From positions 1 to 64,000 of the forward strand of contig JAFUDQ010000013.1 in assembly GCA_017459075.1 (NCBI GenBank): a DNA stretch of 64,000 nucleotides. Direction: 5' to 3'. Under the pieces are notes generated by a model. It did not search any database. It was not told the origin of the DNA and was given only the letters and a program-made list of their open reading frames with translations. Numbering within the stretch: the stretch's first letter is position 1; each line of letters begins with the position of its first letter. Both the position numbers and the translations under genes were made by a program. The stretch is from Bacteroidales bacterium (lineage in GTDB: Bacteria > Bacteroidota > Bacteroidia > Bacteroidales > UBA932). Shown piece after piece: positions 28,041 through 36,508 of this stretch.

Positions 28041-31040
28041 TCACTGCTTCCAGTCCGGCACTGAAACATAATCAATTACATAGTATGAAAACCCGAAGGC
28101 ATCGGTCTGCGAATCGTAGGTATAGTGGTACATACCGCTGTTGAAAGGAGACTTTTGCAGGCAGGTCAGACCGGAGTAATCCATAAGCAGGGGAGCTTTT
28201 TCATTCCATGCAAGGAATGATGACAGGGAACTATACTTTCCGTAGGACGCTTCAATCGAACCAATTGATATGGTGTAAGCTGTTTCCCCGAGCTTTGCCA
28301 TTCCCGGCCAGTTAACATCACAGAATACAGTCAGCATGCCGCTTTGGTTCGGGGCTGTAAACTGGTTCCCCATTTCATCAAACTCGTCCAGATAATTCCA
28401 GTACCCTTTCCCAAGATTGTAGAAAGACCCGTTCGCAAAATTGCATCTTACAGCCGCTTCGTCTTCAAACAAGGCGTTCCTGAGGCTTCCGAAGGCAGGG
28501 CAAATCCCTGCCCCGGCAATATCTGTACTCACTTCCGGCCGCATTTTATCCAGGTCGATGGTTGCAAGGGGAACGGTATGAAGATATACTTCCAGGTACC
28601 CGGCCGGGAAGGAGAGCCATTCTCCGCTGCGGGTATTGTGCACCCTTGCGTTCACAATGTTCCTTCCTACACTGAGTGCGGAATAAGAGCTTTTCCCGGT
28701 TACGGCCAGGCTGCCATCCGCCTTTGGCGTGAAAGAAATGTCTTCAAAATCATCAATTGACAGGTTTGAAAGCGATACTCCGTATTCAAGCTTCAGCCCT
28801 GGAAGGGTTGCCGTCCTGCCCTTATTAACCGCTACTCCCTGCGAGTGGACGGACGCATGCCCTGTAAGAACATGGTTGTCAATCGTGCCAAGTTTATTGT
28901 CTTCCCCTTCATGACCGATTGGCGATTTTATCTTGAGCCCGCAGTATACCGGAACAATGTCCGGCGCCGATGCTGCTGAAACTTTTATGCCATCCTGCCA
29001 GCTTTTTCCAAACAGGCTTACAATGTTTTGATCTCCGCTATTGAGTCTTGAGACATAAACGGAATTCCCTGAGCTGCCAAGGTATGCGGTTGCCGGCCCT
29101 TCCTGAAGCGAAACTCTTGGTGAAAGCAGTGCTGCGTAAAGGCTTGGTGCAAAGCTGTTTCCATAGCCTGCACCATCGCTTCCAGCTACTGTCATGACCT
29201 GTCCTGACTCTGTTACATAATATGGAGCCAGCGGGGAGGCGGTGCCGTCCGGAGAGACTTCGCAAACAGTTGTCCCGGCTAAAAGGATAGGAGCCTTTAT
29301 CTGTACAGGAATCTTTCCTGTGCAGACGGCGGCGCCCTGTTCTGTGGTTCCGGTATAAGAAACAAAGGCTTCCCCTTTCTTCTTGGTTCTCACGATGCAG
29401 CTTCCGTCTCCGGCGCTGTCATCCACTTCAATATAGTCCTTGTATTCTTCCGGAACGGAATACCGTACTTTCTTTACGCTTCCGGAAACGACGGCTTTCC
29501 TTATCACTCCCTGCTGCGCTATATATTCCGGCCTTCTTTCCCACTCAGTTATAACGGAACCATCGGCTTTGACCTGTACCGTAACGGTTGAAGAATGCAT
29601 ACCGTCATGTGTCTCGATGGTTACGGGAAATGCCTGGCCGCTGCTTAATTCGTGAGCAGGATGAAACTCCAGAACTACGGAAGCCGTACCGTCTCCAAAG
29701 TCCAGCTCTGGCAGGAGTAAATAACTGATATCCAGCTCTTCCAGCTGCCTTAGAGTGCTTTCAGAAAGTTTCCATCCCGGGCTCTTTTCAAAGTCATCCA
29801 CCGTCCTTTCCTCTTCGCTTAGGACATAAGAGGGAATAAGGTAAAAATCGCCCGTCACGTTCACTTCCTGGTAGGGGGCCCCAGGCAGTTCCTCCGGAGG
29901 GGAAACAGGCTGCAATGACAGCGACCTCCCGTCCGGAACGTCCAGGAAAGCTTTCCAGTCTTTAATGGCAAATCCGTTCTCTGTTGCAGTTACAACTACA
30001 TTGTATTTGGTGTTTCTCCTGATGTCGAAATTTGATGTAGTATTGTCTCCAAGACAGAACCGGTAGGTAATATAACCGTTTTCTCCCCAGTCCGTGCAGG
30101 CCGGTGAAATTATTTCTACGGCTGAACGTTCTGCTGCTTTTCCCATTGCCTCCCCATGCCTGTCCCTTACAGACGACGGCGTCTTTTTATCAGCATCAGA
30201 GTTCCCTTCAAGAAGATTCCCAAGCATGTTTTCCGGTACGTAAAATACAAAGGGAGTATCAGCGGATACGCTTCTTCCGCCTCCTCCTGAAGTCCTTGTT
30301 TCAACAGGAAGAATGGAGAATTTATCAGATACATTTACTGCGCCTTCTTCAGAAAACGGGGCGAAAATCCTGCTTCCCATCGCTGCCCCGCAGCTCTGCG
30401 ACCCACCGCTTTCAAGCCCGACTTCCACCCTTTTTACAGCAGATGCGTCAAAGGTTACATATACCTTTGCCCACAGGGAACTAATTGGAACAGAGACTTT
30501 TCCGTCTGCCGTTCCGTCACTTGCGTCCAGCCGCTCCGGCGTCATTTTTCCGGTGCTTCCGGCCCTGTCCGGCCCGTAGACTCTTAGCACTTCCGTCATG
30601 TCGTATTCCCCGCCGGAATTCTTGCTTGTATTCTCTATTGTCAGGGAAGCAAGTTCATCTTCACTCCCCGGAAATTCGATCACTCCGGCAATGTATCCCG
30701 TGACAACATAGCAGCTGTATACTCTTTCCTTATTGAGCCTTACAGCTTCCGTAAAGCCGGTAAACTCTCCTTCAACCCTTTCCTGATGCACCAGAACGCC
30801 GTTTCCGTCGTAAATTGCCAACGCGGCGCCAATAATCTTTTCCTCCTCTGCCAGCACTGCGTCCCGTCCCTTGGTCCAAACGTTCTCTTCAACCGCAATG
30901 CCGGAAGAAAACGTCAGCTCCATCGTTCCTTCAACATCGTCCCCGGGCCTCAGATCTACCGTGACCTCATCACTGCAAGACCATGCAAACATCGTCAAAA
31001 CCACTGGCAGCCAGCAGATTACATTTTTTACCTTTTCCAT
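28041..31040 (-). CDS. Large FimB/Mfa2-like (DUF4906-type) surface lipoprotein
   Basis: 999 residues, probably attached to the outer membrane. The N-terminal signal ends FAWSC followed by S-D-E, an acidic stretch after the lipid Cys as in Bacteroidota surface lipoproteins. The segment ITYRFCLGDNTTSNFDIRRN then TKYNVVVTATENG (about residues 320-355) matches the conserved core of FimB/Mfa2-type fimbrial anchor proteins and DUF4906. The rest is beta-rich with immunoglobulin-like spacing. Such proteins anchor or regulate fimbriae, but no fimbrillin gene is nearby. Its ATG lies 3 bases after the radC stop. Confidence 0.75.
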   Translation of the reverse strand: MEKVKNVICWLPVVLTMFAWSCSDEVTVDLRPGDDVEGTMELTFSSGIAVEENVWTKGRDAVLAEEEKIIGAALAIYDGNGVLVHQERVEGEFTGFTEAVRLNKERVYSCYVVTGYIAGVIEFPGSEDELASLTIENTSKNSGGEYDMTEVLRVYGPDRAGSTGKMTPERLDASDGTADGKVSVPISSLWAKVYVTFDASAVKRVEVGLESGGSQSCGAAMGSRIFAPFSEEGAVNVSDKFSILPVETRTSGGGGRSVSADTPFVFYVPENMLGNLLEGNSDADKKTPSSVRDRHGEAMGKAAERSAVEIISPACTDWGENGYITYRFCLGDNTTSNFDIRRNTKYNVVVTATENGFAIKDWKAFLDVPDGRSLSLQPVSPPEELPGAPYQEVNVTGDFYLIPSYVLSEEERTVDDFEKSPGWKLSESTLRQLEELDISYLLLPELDFGDGTASVVLEFHPAHELSSGQAFPVTIETHDGMHSSTVTVQVKADGSVITEWERRPEYIAQQGVIRKAVVSGSVKKVRYSVPEEYKDYIEVDDSAGDGSCIVRTKKKGEAFVSYTGTTEQGAAVCTGKIPVQIKAPILLAGTTVCEVSPDGTASPLAPYYVTESGQVMTVAGSDGAGYGNSFAPSLYAALLSPRVSLQEGPATAYLGSSGNSVYVSRLNSGDQNIVSLFGKSWQDGIKVSAASAPDIVPVYCGLKIKSPIGHEGEDNKLGTIDNHVLTGHASVHSQGVAVNKGRTATLPGLKLEYGVSLSNLSIDDFEDISFTPKADGSLAVTGKSSYSALSVGRNIVNARVHNTRSGEWLSFPAGYLEVYLHTVPLATIDLDKMRPEVSTDIAGAGICPAFGSLRNALFEDEAAVRCNFANGSFYNLGKGYWNYLDEFDEMGNQFTAPNQSGMLTVFCDVNWPGMAKLGETAYTISIGSIEASYGKYSSLSSFLAWNEKAPLLMDYSGLTCLQKSPFNSGMYHYTYDSQTDAFGFSYYVIDYVSVPDWKQ

Positions 31041-31043
31041 ACT

Positions 31044-31772
31044 CTATGCCGATTTTTCCCTTGTATTCTTAGTATAAATGCTCCTTCTGCCCCGGATTAT
31101 GTTCTCTTCAGAGAAACTGAAGAACCCGCCGTCACCTATTATGATGTGGTCAAGCAACCTCAACCCGATTGGCTGCAATGCGCTTTTAAGTATCATGGTA
31201 AATTCCAGGTCATGCTCTCCAGGGGTGGGGGCTGAATAAGGATGGTTATGCAGCATTATAATCTTGCTGGCTTTTCTGGCCAGGGTTTTGGCTATTATCA
31301 TCTGTACATCCACTCCGGTGGCTACGGGCGTTCCGCTTGTCAGGCGCTCCGCTCCTATAAGGCGCAGGCTCCTGTTCAGGTAAATCAGCCAGCATTCTTC
31401 GTGGTCCAGGTCTTTCATTCTTGGCTCCATGAAGAGGTAAGCCTTTCTGGCATCAGAGATTATGGGCACATCCCTTTGCGGCTCTTCTGCCATTATCCTT
31501 CTGACAAGTTCAAACACAGCCGCAAGCGTGGCTGCCTTGTCTTTGCCGATGCCGTTGAATTCAACCAGTTTGTCCTGCGTCTGCCGCGCCAGTTCCGCCA
31601 GCCTGTTTCCGTTTGCTGCCAGCAGTTCGCGGGCCAGCTCCAGGACATTCTTTTTCCCTGTCCCCGTGCGAAGAATAATTGCAACAAGGTCTGCGTTGCT
31701 AAGAGCCTCAGGCCCCTTGGCCCTTAGTTTCTCCCGAGGCATGTCGTCGGGACTTAAAAGTGAGAGTTTCAT
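31044..31772 (-). CDS. radC: RadC family JAB/MPN-domain protein
   Basis: 242 residues. The N-terminal helix-hairpin-helix part (MKLSLLSPDDMPREKLRAKG, LRTGTG) precedes a C-terminal JAMM metal site: His175, His177 and Asp188 in HNHPYSAPTPGEHD. The common family form is HNHPSGDPTPSxxD, so this copy has Tyr for Ser after HNHP and Gly for Ser in SxxD. ATG 31772 is the family-typical start. RadC's biochemical role is unsettled. It is followed after 3 bases by the 999-residue lipoprotein, an unusual partner. Confidence 0.9.
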   Translation of the reverse strand: MKLSLLSPDDMPREKLRAKGPEALSNADLVAIILRTGTGKKNVLELARELLAANGNRLAELARQTQDKLVEFNGIGKDKAATLAAVFELVRRIMAEEPQRDVPIISDARKAYLFMEPRMKDLDHEECWLIYLNRSLRLIGAERLTSGTPVATGVDVQMIIAKTLARKASKIIMLHNHPYSAPTPGEHDLEFTMILKSALQPIGLRLLDHIIIGDGGFFSFSEENIIRGRRSIYTKNTREKSA

Positions 31773-31863
31773 ATCGTAAAAATTATTTATTTGCACTATC
31801 CGGGGTGGTGCCGGTGCACGAGTTTGCACCTGTTTTCTGATGTCAAAAGTAGGAAACAGGAAA

Positions 31864-31897
31864 TAAAAAAACGGCCAAAAGTGTCTTTTGACCGTTT
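31864..31897 (-). terminator. Intrinsic terminator after the carboxyltransferase gene
   Basis: Minus strand: AACGGTCAAAAG, 3-base loop, CTTTTGGCCGTT, then a run of T. 12-bp stem with one G-T pair, 65 bases beyond the stop codon at 31962. Two partly repeated TTTTTACGAAT words lie between the stop and the hairpin. Confidence 0.8.
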
Positions 31898-31961
31898 AAT
31901 TTTTACGAATTTTATGAAAATTTTTACGAATCTTATGATTCGAAAGAAAAAGCCACCTTTT

Positions 31962-33746
31962 TTAGCTCTGGATAAAGGCTACGATTTCACCCTTTTCTAC
32001 ATGCTCACCCTGCTTTCCGGTAACGGTAATCACGCGGCCGTCGGCAGCCGGAACAATCTCTTCAAGACCGTAATAGGTTTGAACGAAGCCCATCGGCTTG
32101 CCGCTTTCCACCTTGGTGCCTGCAACCGGAGCCTTGGAGTCGTCAATGACGTCTACCTGCCACAGGAGCTGGCCCTTAACCGGGGACTGAACGGGGATTG
32201 CCTCCGGGTGCTTTGCAACGAAGGAGTCAATATCGAACTTGGGCATATCTACAACGGGGCGAACCACATTGATAGGTGCGCCGGCCTTGGCCTTCAATTC
32301 TTCAAGTTCCTTGTTGAAGCGCTCCTTTGCTATGCCGCTCTTGTAGTCGCGGTACTGGCGCTCGTGCATTGCAAACTCAAAGAGCTCTTCCTGGTCCTCG
32401 CCCTCGTCCCAGCCTTCTTCTTTCATCATCTGCTGGAAGTGGGGAAGTTCGTCAGGATAGTTGTCCTGAGGGTTGCCAGTGCTGAATTCCAGGCCCTTGC
32501 TCTTTGCCAGTTCTACGATTTCGGGGGCAAGTTTGCCGGGCAGCTGGCCCATGTTGCCAAGAATCATTCCCCATGTATCTTTGTCGATGGTGCTCCAGCG
32601 AGGCTTGTCGCTCAGCATGTTGAACAGGTTCATGAGGGCGGTATTCTTTACATACTGGCTGAACGGGGTTACGAGCGGCGGATAGCCGAGTCTTGGCCAT
32701 ACGTACTCTACTTCTTCAAAGAGCTTGACCATGAGGGTGTCAAGAGACATCTCCGGGCGGCCGTGAGCCCTCTGGGTGGCGTTGATTGCGCCCTGGAAGC
32801 CCTTGAGGTCTGCCATCATGGAACCCATCATTCCGCCGGGAAGGCCGCAGCCAACCAACAGGGAGGTCATCTTTGCATTTGAAGGATTGATCCAGTATCC
32901 AAGGAAGTCGTCAATGAACTTCTGGGTAAGGCGGCGAACCTCCATGTATGCGTCCATGTTGAGGTCTTTTACCAGGAAGCCATCGGATTTAAGCATTTCG
33001 CGGATGGTAATTACGTCCGGATGTACCTTGCCCCAGGAGAGGGGTTCAACAGCTACATCAAGGTAGTCTGCGCCTGCGCGGGCGACTTCCAGCATCGATG
33101 CAGTAGAGAATCCGGGGCCAGTGTGGCCATGGTACTGAACCTTGATGTGGGGATATTTTTTCTTGATGTCGCGTACAAGTTCTCCAAGGATGTTGGGGCG
33201 TCCGATTCCGGCCATATCCTTGAGGCAGATTTCGTCGCAGCCGTACTCTACAACCTTGTCTACTATTCCCATGTAATATTCAACGGTGTGAACAGGGGAG
33301 TGGGTGATGGAGAGGGCTACCTGGGATATCATTCCGCCTTTCTTTGCGCCGAGGACGGATCCTTTAAGGTTTCGGTGGTCGTTGAGTCCGCAGAAGGAAC
33401 GGGCGATGTCAGTGCCTTGTTTCTTCTTGACTTTGAACATCAGTTCGCGGACGTCGTTCGGAACCGGGTTCATTCGGAGTGCGTTGAGGCCTCTTTCAAG
33501 CATGTGTGTCTGGATGCCGGCCTTGTGGAAAGGTGCTGTCCAGCGTCGTACTGCCACGTTCGGGTTCTCTCCGAAGAGGAGGTTTACCTGCTCAAATGCG
33601 CCGCCATTGGTTTCTACCCTGTCAAAGCATCCCATGTCGATGATTGCCGGAGCTACTTCTTCCAACTGGTCTACGCGGGGCACGTATTTACCCGATGACT
33701 GCCACATGTCCCTGTACACCAGGGAGAATTTTATTTCTTTTGCCAT
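31962..33746 (-). CDS. Oxaloacetate decarboxylase/pyruvate carboxylase-type carboxyltransferase
   Basis: 594-residue carboxyltransferase of the OadA/PycB family, cytosolic. The TIM-barrel domain shows RDMWQSSGKYVPR (residues about 12-25), the metal/carbamyl-lysine motif CLKDMAGIGRP, the HGHTGPG metal ligands and EPLSWGKVHP. The C-terminal 80 residues have a biotinyl-domain fold (ending VEKGEIVAFIQS), but where EAMKM is expected the sequence is QTYYG (556-560), so the biotin-accepting Lys is replaced by Tyr559. Biotin must then sit on a separate carrier, or the domain is non-biotinylated. ATG 33746 chosen; the longer frame upstream is a purine-rich leader. A TATCTTTG -7 box lies at 33772-33779. 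Confidence 0.85.
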   Translation of the reverse strand: MAKEIKFSLVYRDMWQSSGKYVPRVDQLEEVAPAIIDMGCFDRVETNGGAFEQVNLLFGENPNVAVRRWTAPFHKAGIQTHMLERGLNALRMNPVPNDVRELMFKVKKKQGTDIARSFCGLNDHRNLKGSVLGAKKGGMISQVALSITHSPVHTVEYYMGIVDKVVEYGCDEICLKDMAGIGRPNILGELVRDIKKKYPHIKVQYHGHTGPGFSTASMLEVARAGADYLDVAVEPLSWGKVHPDVITIREMLKSDGFLVKDLNMDAYMEVRRLTQKFIDDFLGYWINPSNAKMTSLLVGCGLPGGMMGSMMADLKGFQGAINATQRAHGRPEMSLDTLMVKLFEEVEYVWPRLGYPPLVTPFSQYVKNTALMNLFNMLSDKPRWSTIDKDTWGMILGNMGQLPGKLAPEIVELAKSKGLEFSTGNPQDNYPDELPHFQQMMKEEGWDEGEDQEELFEFAMHERQYRDYKSGIAKERFNKELEELKAKAGAPINVVRPVVDMPKFDIDSFVAKHPEAIPVQSPVKGQLLWQVDVIDDSKAPVAGTKVESGKPMGFVQTYYGLEEIVPAADGRVITVTGKQGEHVEKGEIVAFIQS

Positions 33747-33886
33747 ATTTCTACGAATTTTCTTGAATTTGCAAAGATAGAAATAAAATTTGATATGCCG
33801 ATGTCTAACTTCTTTTCTCTTTCCTCTCTCCTCTCGCTTTCCTGCTTCCTCTCTCCCGCTGCATTCCATCTCCCTGCGCTACATGG

Positions 33887-33923
33887 CTGTGTGGTTGGAA
33901 AACTTACGCTTCCAACCACACAG
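33887..33923. repeat. Perfect 14-bp inverted repeat
   Basis: CTGTGTGGTTGGAA, 9-base loop, TTCCAACCACACAG. No T-run on either side, so it is not an ordinary terminator. It lies between two divergent transcription units. Confidence 0.6.
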
Positions 33924-33985
33924 ACCATTTCGCTCCGCAATGCCCCCGCACCCTCCTGTCATTCCGACAGAATCCGATGCATGTC

Positions 33986-34002
33986 ATTTCGACCGAAGTC
34001 CG
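33986..34002 (-). repeat. REP-like repeat copy
   Basis: TGTCATTTCGACCGAAG is the exact reverse complement of the word inside the cluster at 2795-2880. A related GTCATTCCGACAGAA word occurs just upstream (about 33958). Confidence 0.6.
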
Positions 34003-34030
34003 AAAGGATACCTTCACCTGGAGCCCAATG

Positions 34031-34061
34031 TTAGGATATTCAAAAAATAAGCTTAACTTTG
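34031..34061 (+). promoter_or_regulatory. Promoter of the dicarboxylate-asparaginase operon
   Basis: TTAG (34031-34034, one mismatch to TTTG), 19-base spacer, TAACTTTG (34054-34061). Lies 32 bases before the transporter ATG. Confidence 0.6.
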
Positions 34062-34093
34062 TAGTATAATTAAAACGTTAAAACAATAACTAT

Positions 34094-35425
34094 ATGGATA
34101 CAGTCCTTCTTTTTGTGCAGTTGCTGGTGGTTCTTGCGATGATTTTCATCGGAGCCCGCGTTGGTGGAATCGGAATGGGTATTTACGGTATGGTTGGCGT
34201 TACAATCCTGGTATTTGTGTTTGGCTGTGAGCCGGGGCAAATACCAGTGGATGTGATGCTTATCATCGTGGCTGTCATTACGGCATCGTCCTGCCTGCAA
34301 GCCGCCGGAGGCTTGGATTACATGGTATCCGTGGCAGCGAAATTCCTGCGGAAGCACCCGGCCCAGATTACCTTCTACGGCCCGCTTACCACCTGGCTCC
34401 TTTGCATCCTCGCCGGCACCGCACACACCTGCTACGCCCTGCTTCCAATCATTTCTGAAATCGCCACCAAGGCAAAAATCCGCCCGGAGAGGCCGCTTTC
34501 AGTAGCAACCATAGCCGCATCCCTCGGAATTACCGGTTCTCCCGTATCCGCCGCAACCGTAGCAATCCTTTCCACAAGCCTTCTTGGCGCCCATGGAATA
34601 GGAATGAAGGAGATTTTCATTGTGACAATACCGGCTTCAATCATAGCCATTCTTGTAGCGGCCTTTGTCCAGAACTTTGTAGGAAAGCCGCTTGAGGAAG
34701 ACCCTGAGTATCAGCGCCGTGTAAAAGAAGGCCTCATTAAACCGGAAGAACTTGACAGCGCCGGGGAGCAGGAGGAAGAAAAAGCCAATCCCCGCGCCAA
34801 ATGGTCTGTTGTTGTTTTCCTGTTCGGAGTTCTTGCCGTGGCCCTTTTGGGAAGTTTCCCCTCCCTCCGTCCAACCGCCGGCGGGCAACCCCTGGCCATG
34901 AATCCCGTCATCGAAATGGTAATGATGGCTATCGCCGCCCTCATCCTCATCGTCAGCAAGGCCGATGTCAAAGTTGCCGTCAAAGGCAATATTTTCAGCG
35001 CAGGAATGACGGCGATGATTTCAATCTTCGGTATTGCCTGGATGGGCAGCACCTTCTTCGAGCATAACAAGGTGGCCATCACGGACGCTTTCTCCGGTAT
35101 GTTTACGCAGTATCCCATAATCTTTGCAGTGGCCCTCTTCGTATTCAGCGTAATGCTCTTCTCGCAGGCCGTCACCGTAAAGACACTGTATCCCCTCGGA
35201 ATCAGCCTTGGCATCCCGCCGCTTCTTCTGCTGGCAATGTTCCCGGCTGTGAACGGATACTTCTTCCTGCCCAACTATCCTACGGAAGTTGCCGCCATCG
35301 GCTTTGACCGCACGGGAACCACAAAAATCGGCAAATATGTAATCAACCACTCCTTCCAGCTGGCCGGCTTTATTACAACCTTCGTCAGCATAGGCGTAGG
35401 TTGCCTGATAATCAGCTTCTTATAA
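34094..35425 (+). CDS. Anaerobic C4-dicarboxylate antiporter, DcuA/DcuB family
   Basis: Inner-membrane exchanger, 443 residues, about 11-12 helices. Family motifs: GARVGGIGMGIYGMVGV near the N-terminus, CILAGTAHTCYALLPIISEI, IRPERPLSVATIAASLGITG then SPVSAATVA, and FLPNYPTEVAAIGFDRTGTT near the end. These carriers exchange external aspartate, malate or fumarate for succinate during fumarate respiration. The asparaginase gene begins 18 bases downstream, suggesting uptake of aspartate released from asparagine in the periplasm. DcuA versus DcuB cannot be decided here. Confidence 0.93.
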   Translation: MDTVLLFVQLLVVLAMIFIGARVGGIGMGIYGMVGVTILVFVFGCEPGQIPVDVMLIIVAVITASSCLQAAGGLDYMVSVAAKFLRKHPAQITFYGPLTTWLLCILAGTAHTCYALLPIISEIATKAKIRPERPLSVATIAASLGITGSPVSAATVAILSTSLLGAHGIGMKEIFIVTIPASIIAILVAAFVQNFVGKPLEEDPEYQRRVKEGLIKPEELDSAGEQEEEKANPRAKWSVVVFLFGVLAVALLGSFPSLRPTAGGQPLAMNPVIEMVMMAIAALILIVSKADVKVAVKGNIFSAGMTAMISIFGIAWMGSTFFEHNKVAITDAFSGMFTQYPIIFAVALFVFSVMLFSQAVTVKTLYPLGISLGIPPLLLLAMFPAVNGYFFLPNYPTEVAAIGFDRTGTTKIGKYVINHSFQLAGFITTFVSIGVGCLIISFL

Positions 35426-35443
35426 TTTTTATCACACATAACT

Positions 35444-36496
35444 ATGAAACACATCAAATTTTTGGCAGTAGTAGCTCTTGCACTCTGCATCGGCGTTTCA
35501 CTTAACGCAAAACCCAAGATTCGCATCATCGCTACCGGAGGAACTATCGCCGGCGTAAGCACAACCTCAGCATCATCGGCCTATACCGCCGGACAGGTTG
35601 GTATTCAGACACTTATCGACGCTGTTCCTCAGATTCTGCAGCTTGCGGACATTAGCGGCGAGCAGCTTGTAAACATCGGCTCACAGGATATGAATGATGA
35701 AGTTTGGCTCAAGCTTGCCAAACGCATCAATGTTCTTTTGAATGAAGAAGGCTACGACGGCATCGTCATCACCCACGGAACAGATACGATGGAAGAGACC
35801 GCATACTTCCTGAATCTTACCGTTAAAAGCGACAAGCCCGTTGTGCTAGCCGGTTCAATGCGCCCGTCAAATGCCATCAGTGCCGACGGTCCTGCAAACC
35901 TTTACAACGCTGTTGCAGCTGCCGTTTCTCCCGCCTGCAAGGGTGTGGGCGTTCTCTGCTGCATGAACAACCAGCTGCTGGATGCAAAGACTGTCATCAA
36001 GACCCACACCATTGACTGCGACACCTTCGAAGGCGGCCCTTCCGGCATCATCGGCTATATATATAATGGTGAGGCCCACATGCTTCAGACCCCCAACAAC
36101 AAGCACACCGTGAACTCTGTTTTCGATGTTACCAAGCTTGACAAACTCCCCCGCGTCGGTATCGTTTACGGTTATGCAAACTGCTCTCCGCTTCCGATGA
36201 AGGCTTTTGTCGATGCAGGCTTTGACGGTATCGTCCTTGCCGGCGTTGGCGATGGTAACTTCTACAAAGATGTATTCGATGTCGCTGTGGGCGCACAGAA
36301 CAAGGGCATCCAGATTGTCCGTTCAAGCCGCTGCCCCACCGGCCCTACCTGCCTTAACAGTGAGGTCGATGATGCCAAGTATCACTTTGTTGCAGCTCTT
36401 GACCTGAACCCCCAGAAGGCACGCGTACTCCTTATGCTTGCTCTTACCAAGACTCATGACTGGCAGGAGATTCAGAAATTCTTCATGGAATACTAA
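35444..36496 (+). CDS. ansB: Type II L-asparaginase (periplasmic)
   Basis: Hydrolyses asparagine to aspartate and ammonia. 350 residues with a signal peptide (MKHIKFLAVVALALCIGVSL, cut near NA-K), so periplasmic. Nucleophile motif ATGGTIAG (Thr34), second motif GIVITHGTDTMEETAYFL, then VVLAGSMRPSNAISADGPAN. The C-terminal domain carries VGIVYGYANCSPLPMKAFVD and SSRCPTGP. Sits between the Dcu exchanger and a porin in one transcript; together they suggest asparagine entry, deamidation and aspartate uptake. Confidence 0.95.
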   Translation: MKHIKFLAVVALALCIGVSLNAKPKIRIIATGGTIAGVSTTSASSAYTAGQVGIQTLIDAVPQILQLADISGEQLVNIGSQDMNDEVWLKLAKRINVLLNEEGYDGIVITHGTDTMEETAYFLNLTVKSDKPVVLAGSMRPSNAISADGPANLYNAVAAAVSPACKGVGVLCCMNNQLLDAKTVIKTHTIDCDTFEGGPSGIIGYIYNGEAHMLQTPNNKHTVNSVFDVTKLDKLPRVGIVYGYANCSPLPMKAFVDAGFDGIVLAGVGDGNFYKDVFDVAVGAQNKGIQIVRSSRCPTGPTCLNSEVDDAKYHFVAALDLNPQKARVLLMLALTKTHDWQEIQKFFMEY

Positions 36497-36508
36497 TTGG
36501 CGGAAAGT

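Larger units (their letters stand above)
33780..34030. other. Gene-free stretch with polypyrimidine tract, hairpin and repeat
   Basis: No gene seen. It holds a pyrimidine-rich run on the plus strand (about 33806-33870), a perfect 14-bp hairpin (33887-33923) and the TGTCATTTCGACCGAAG repeat at 33986-34002. Separates the divergent carboxyltransferase and dicarboxylate-transporter operons. Confidence 0.5.

Noticed and set aside
31791-32882. 363-codon open frame on the plus strand
   Set aside because: Antisense shadow of the carboxyltransferase gene; Cys/His/Leu-rich with no domain.
33731-33869. N-terminal extension of the carboxyltransferase (about 41 extra residues)
   Set aside because: The extension is Arg/Lys/Glu-rich translation of a purine-rich leader; the family-typical start is ATG 33746 behind a -7 box.
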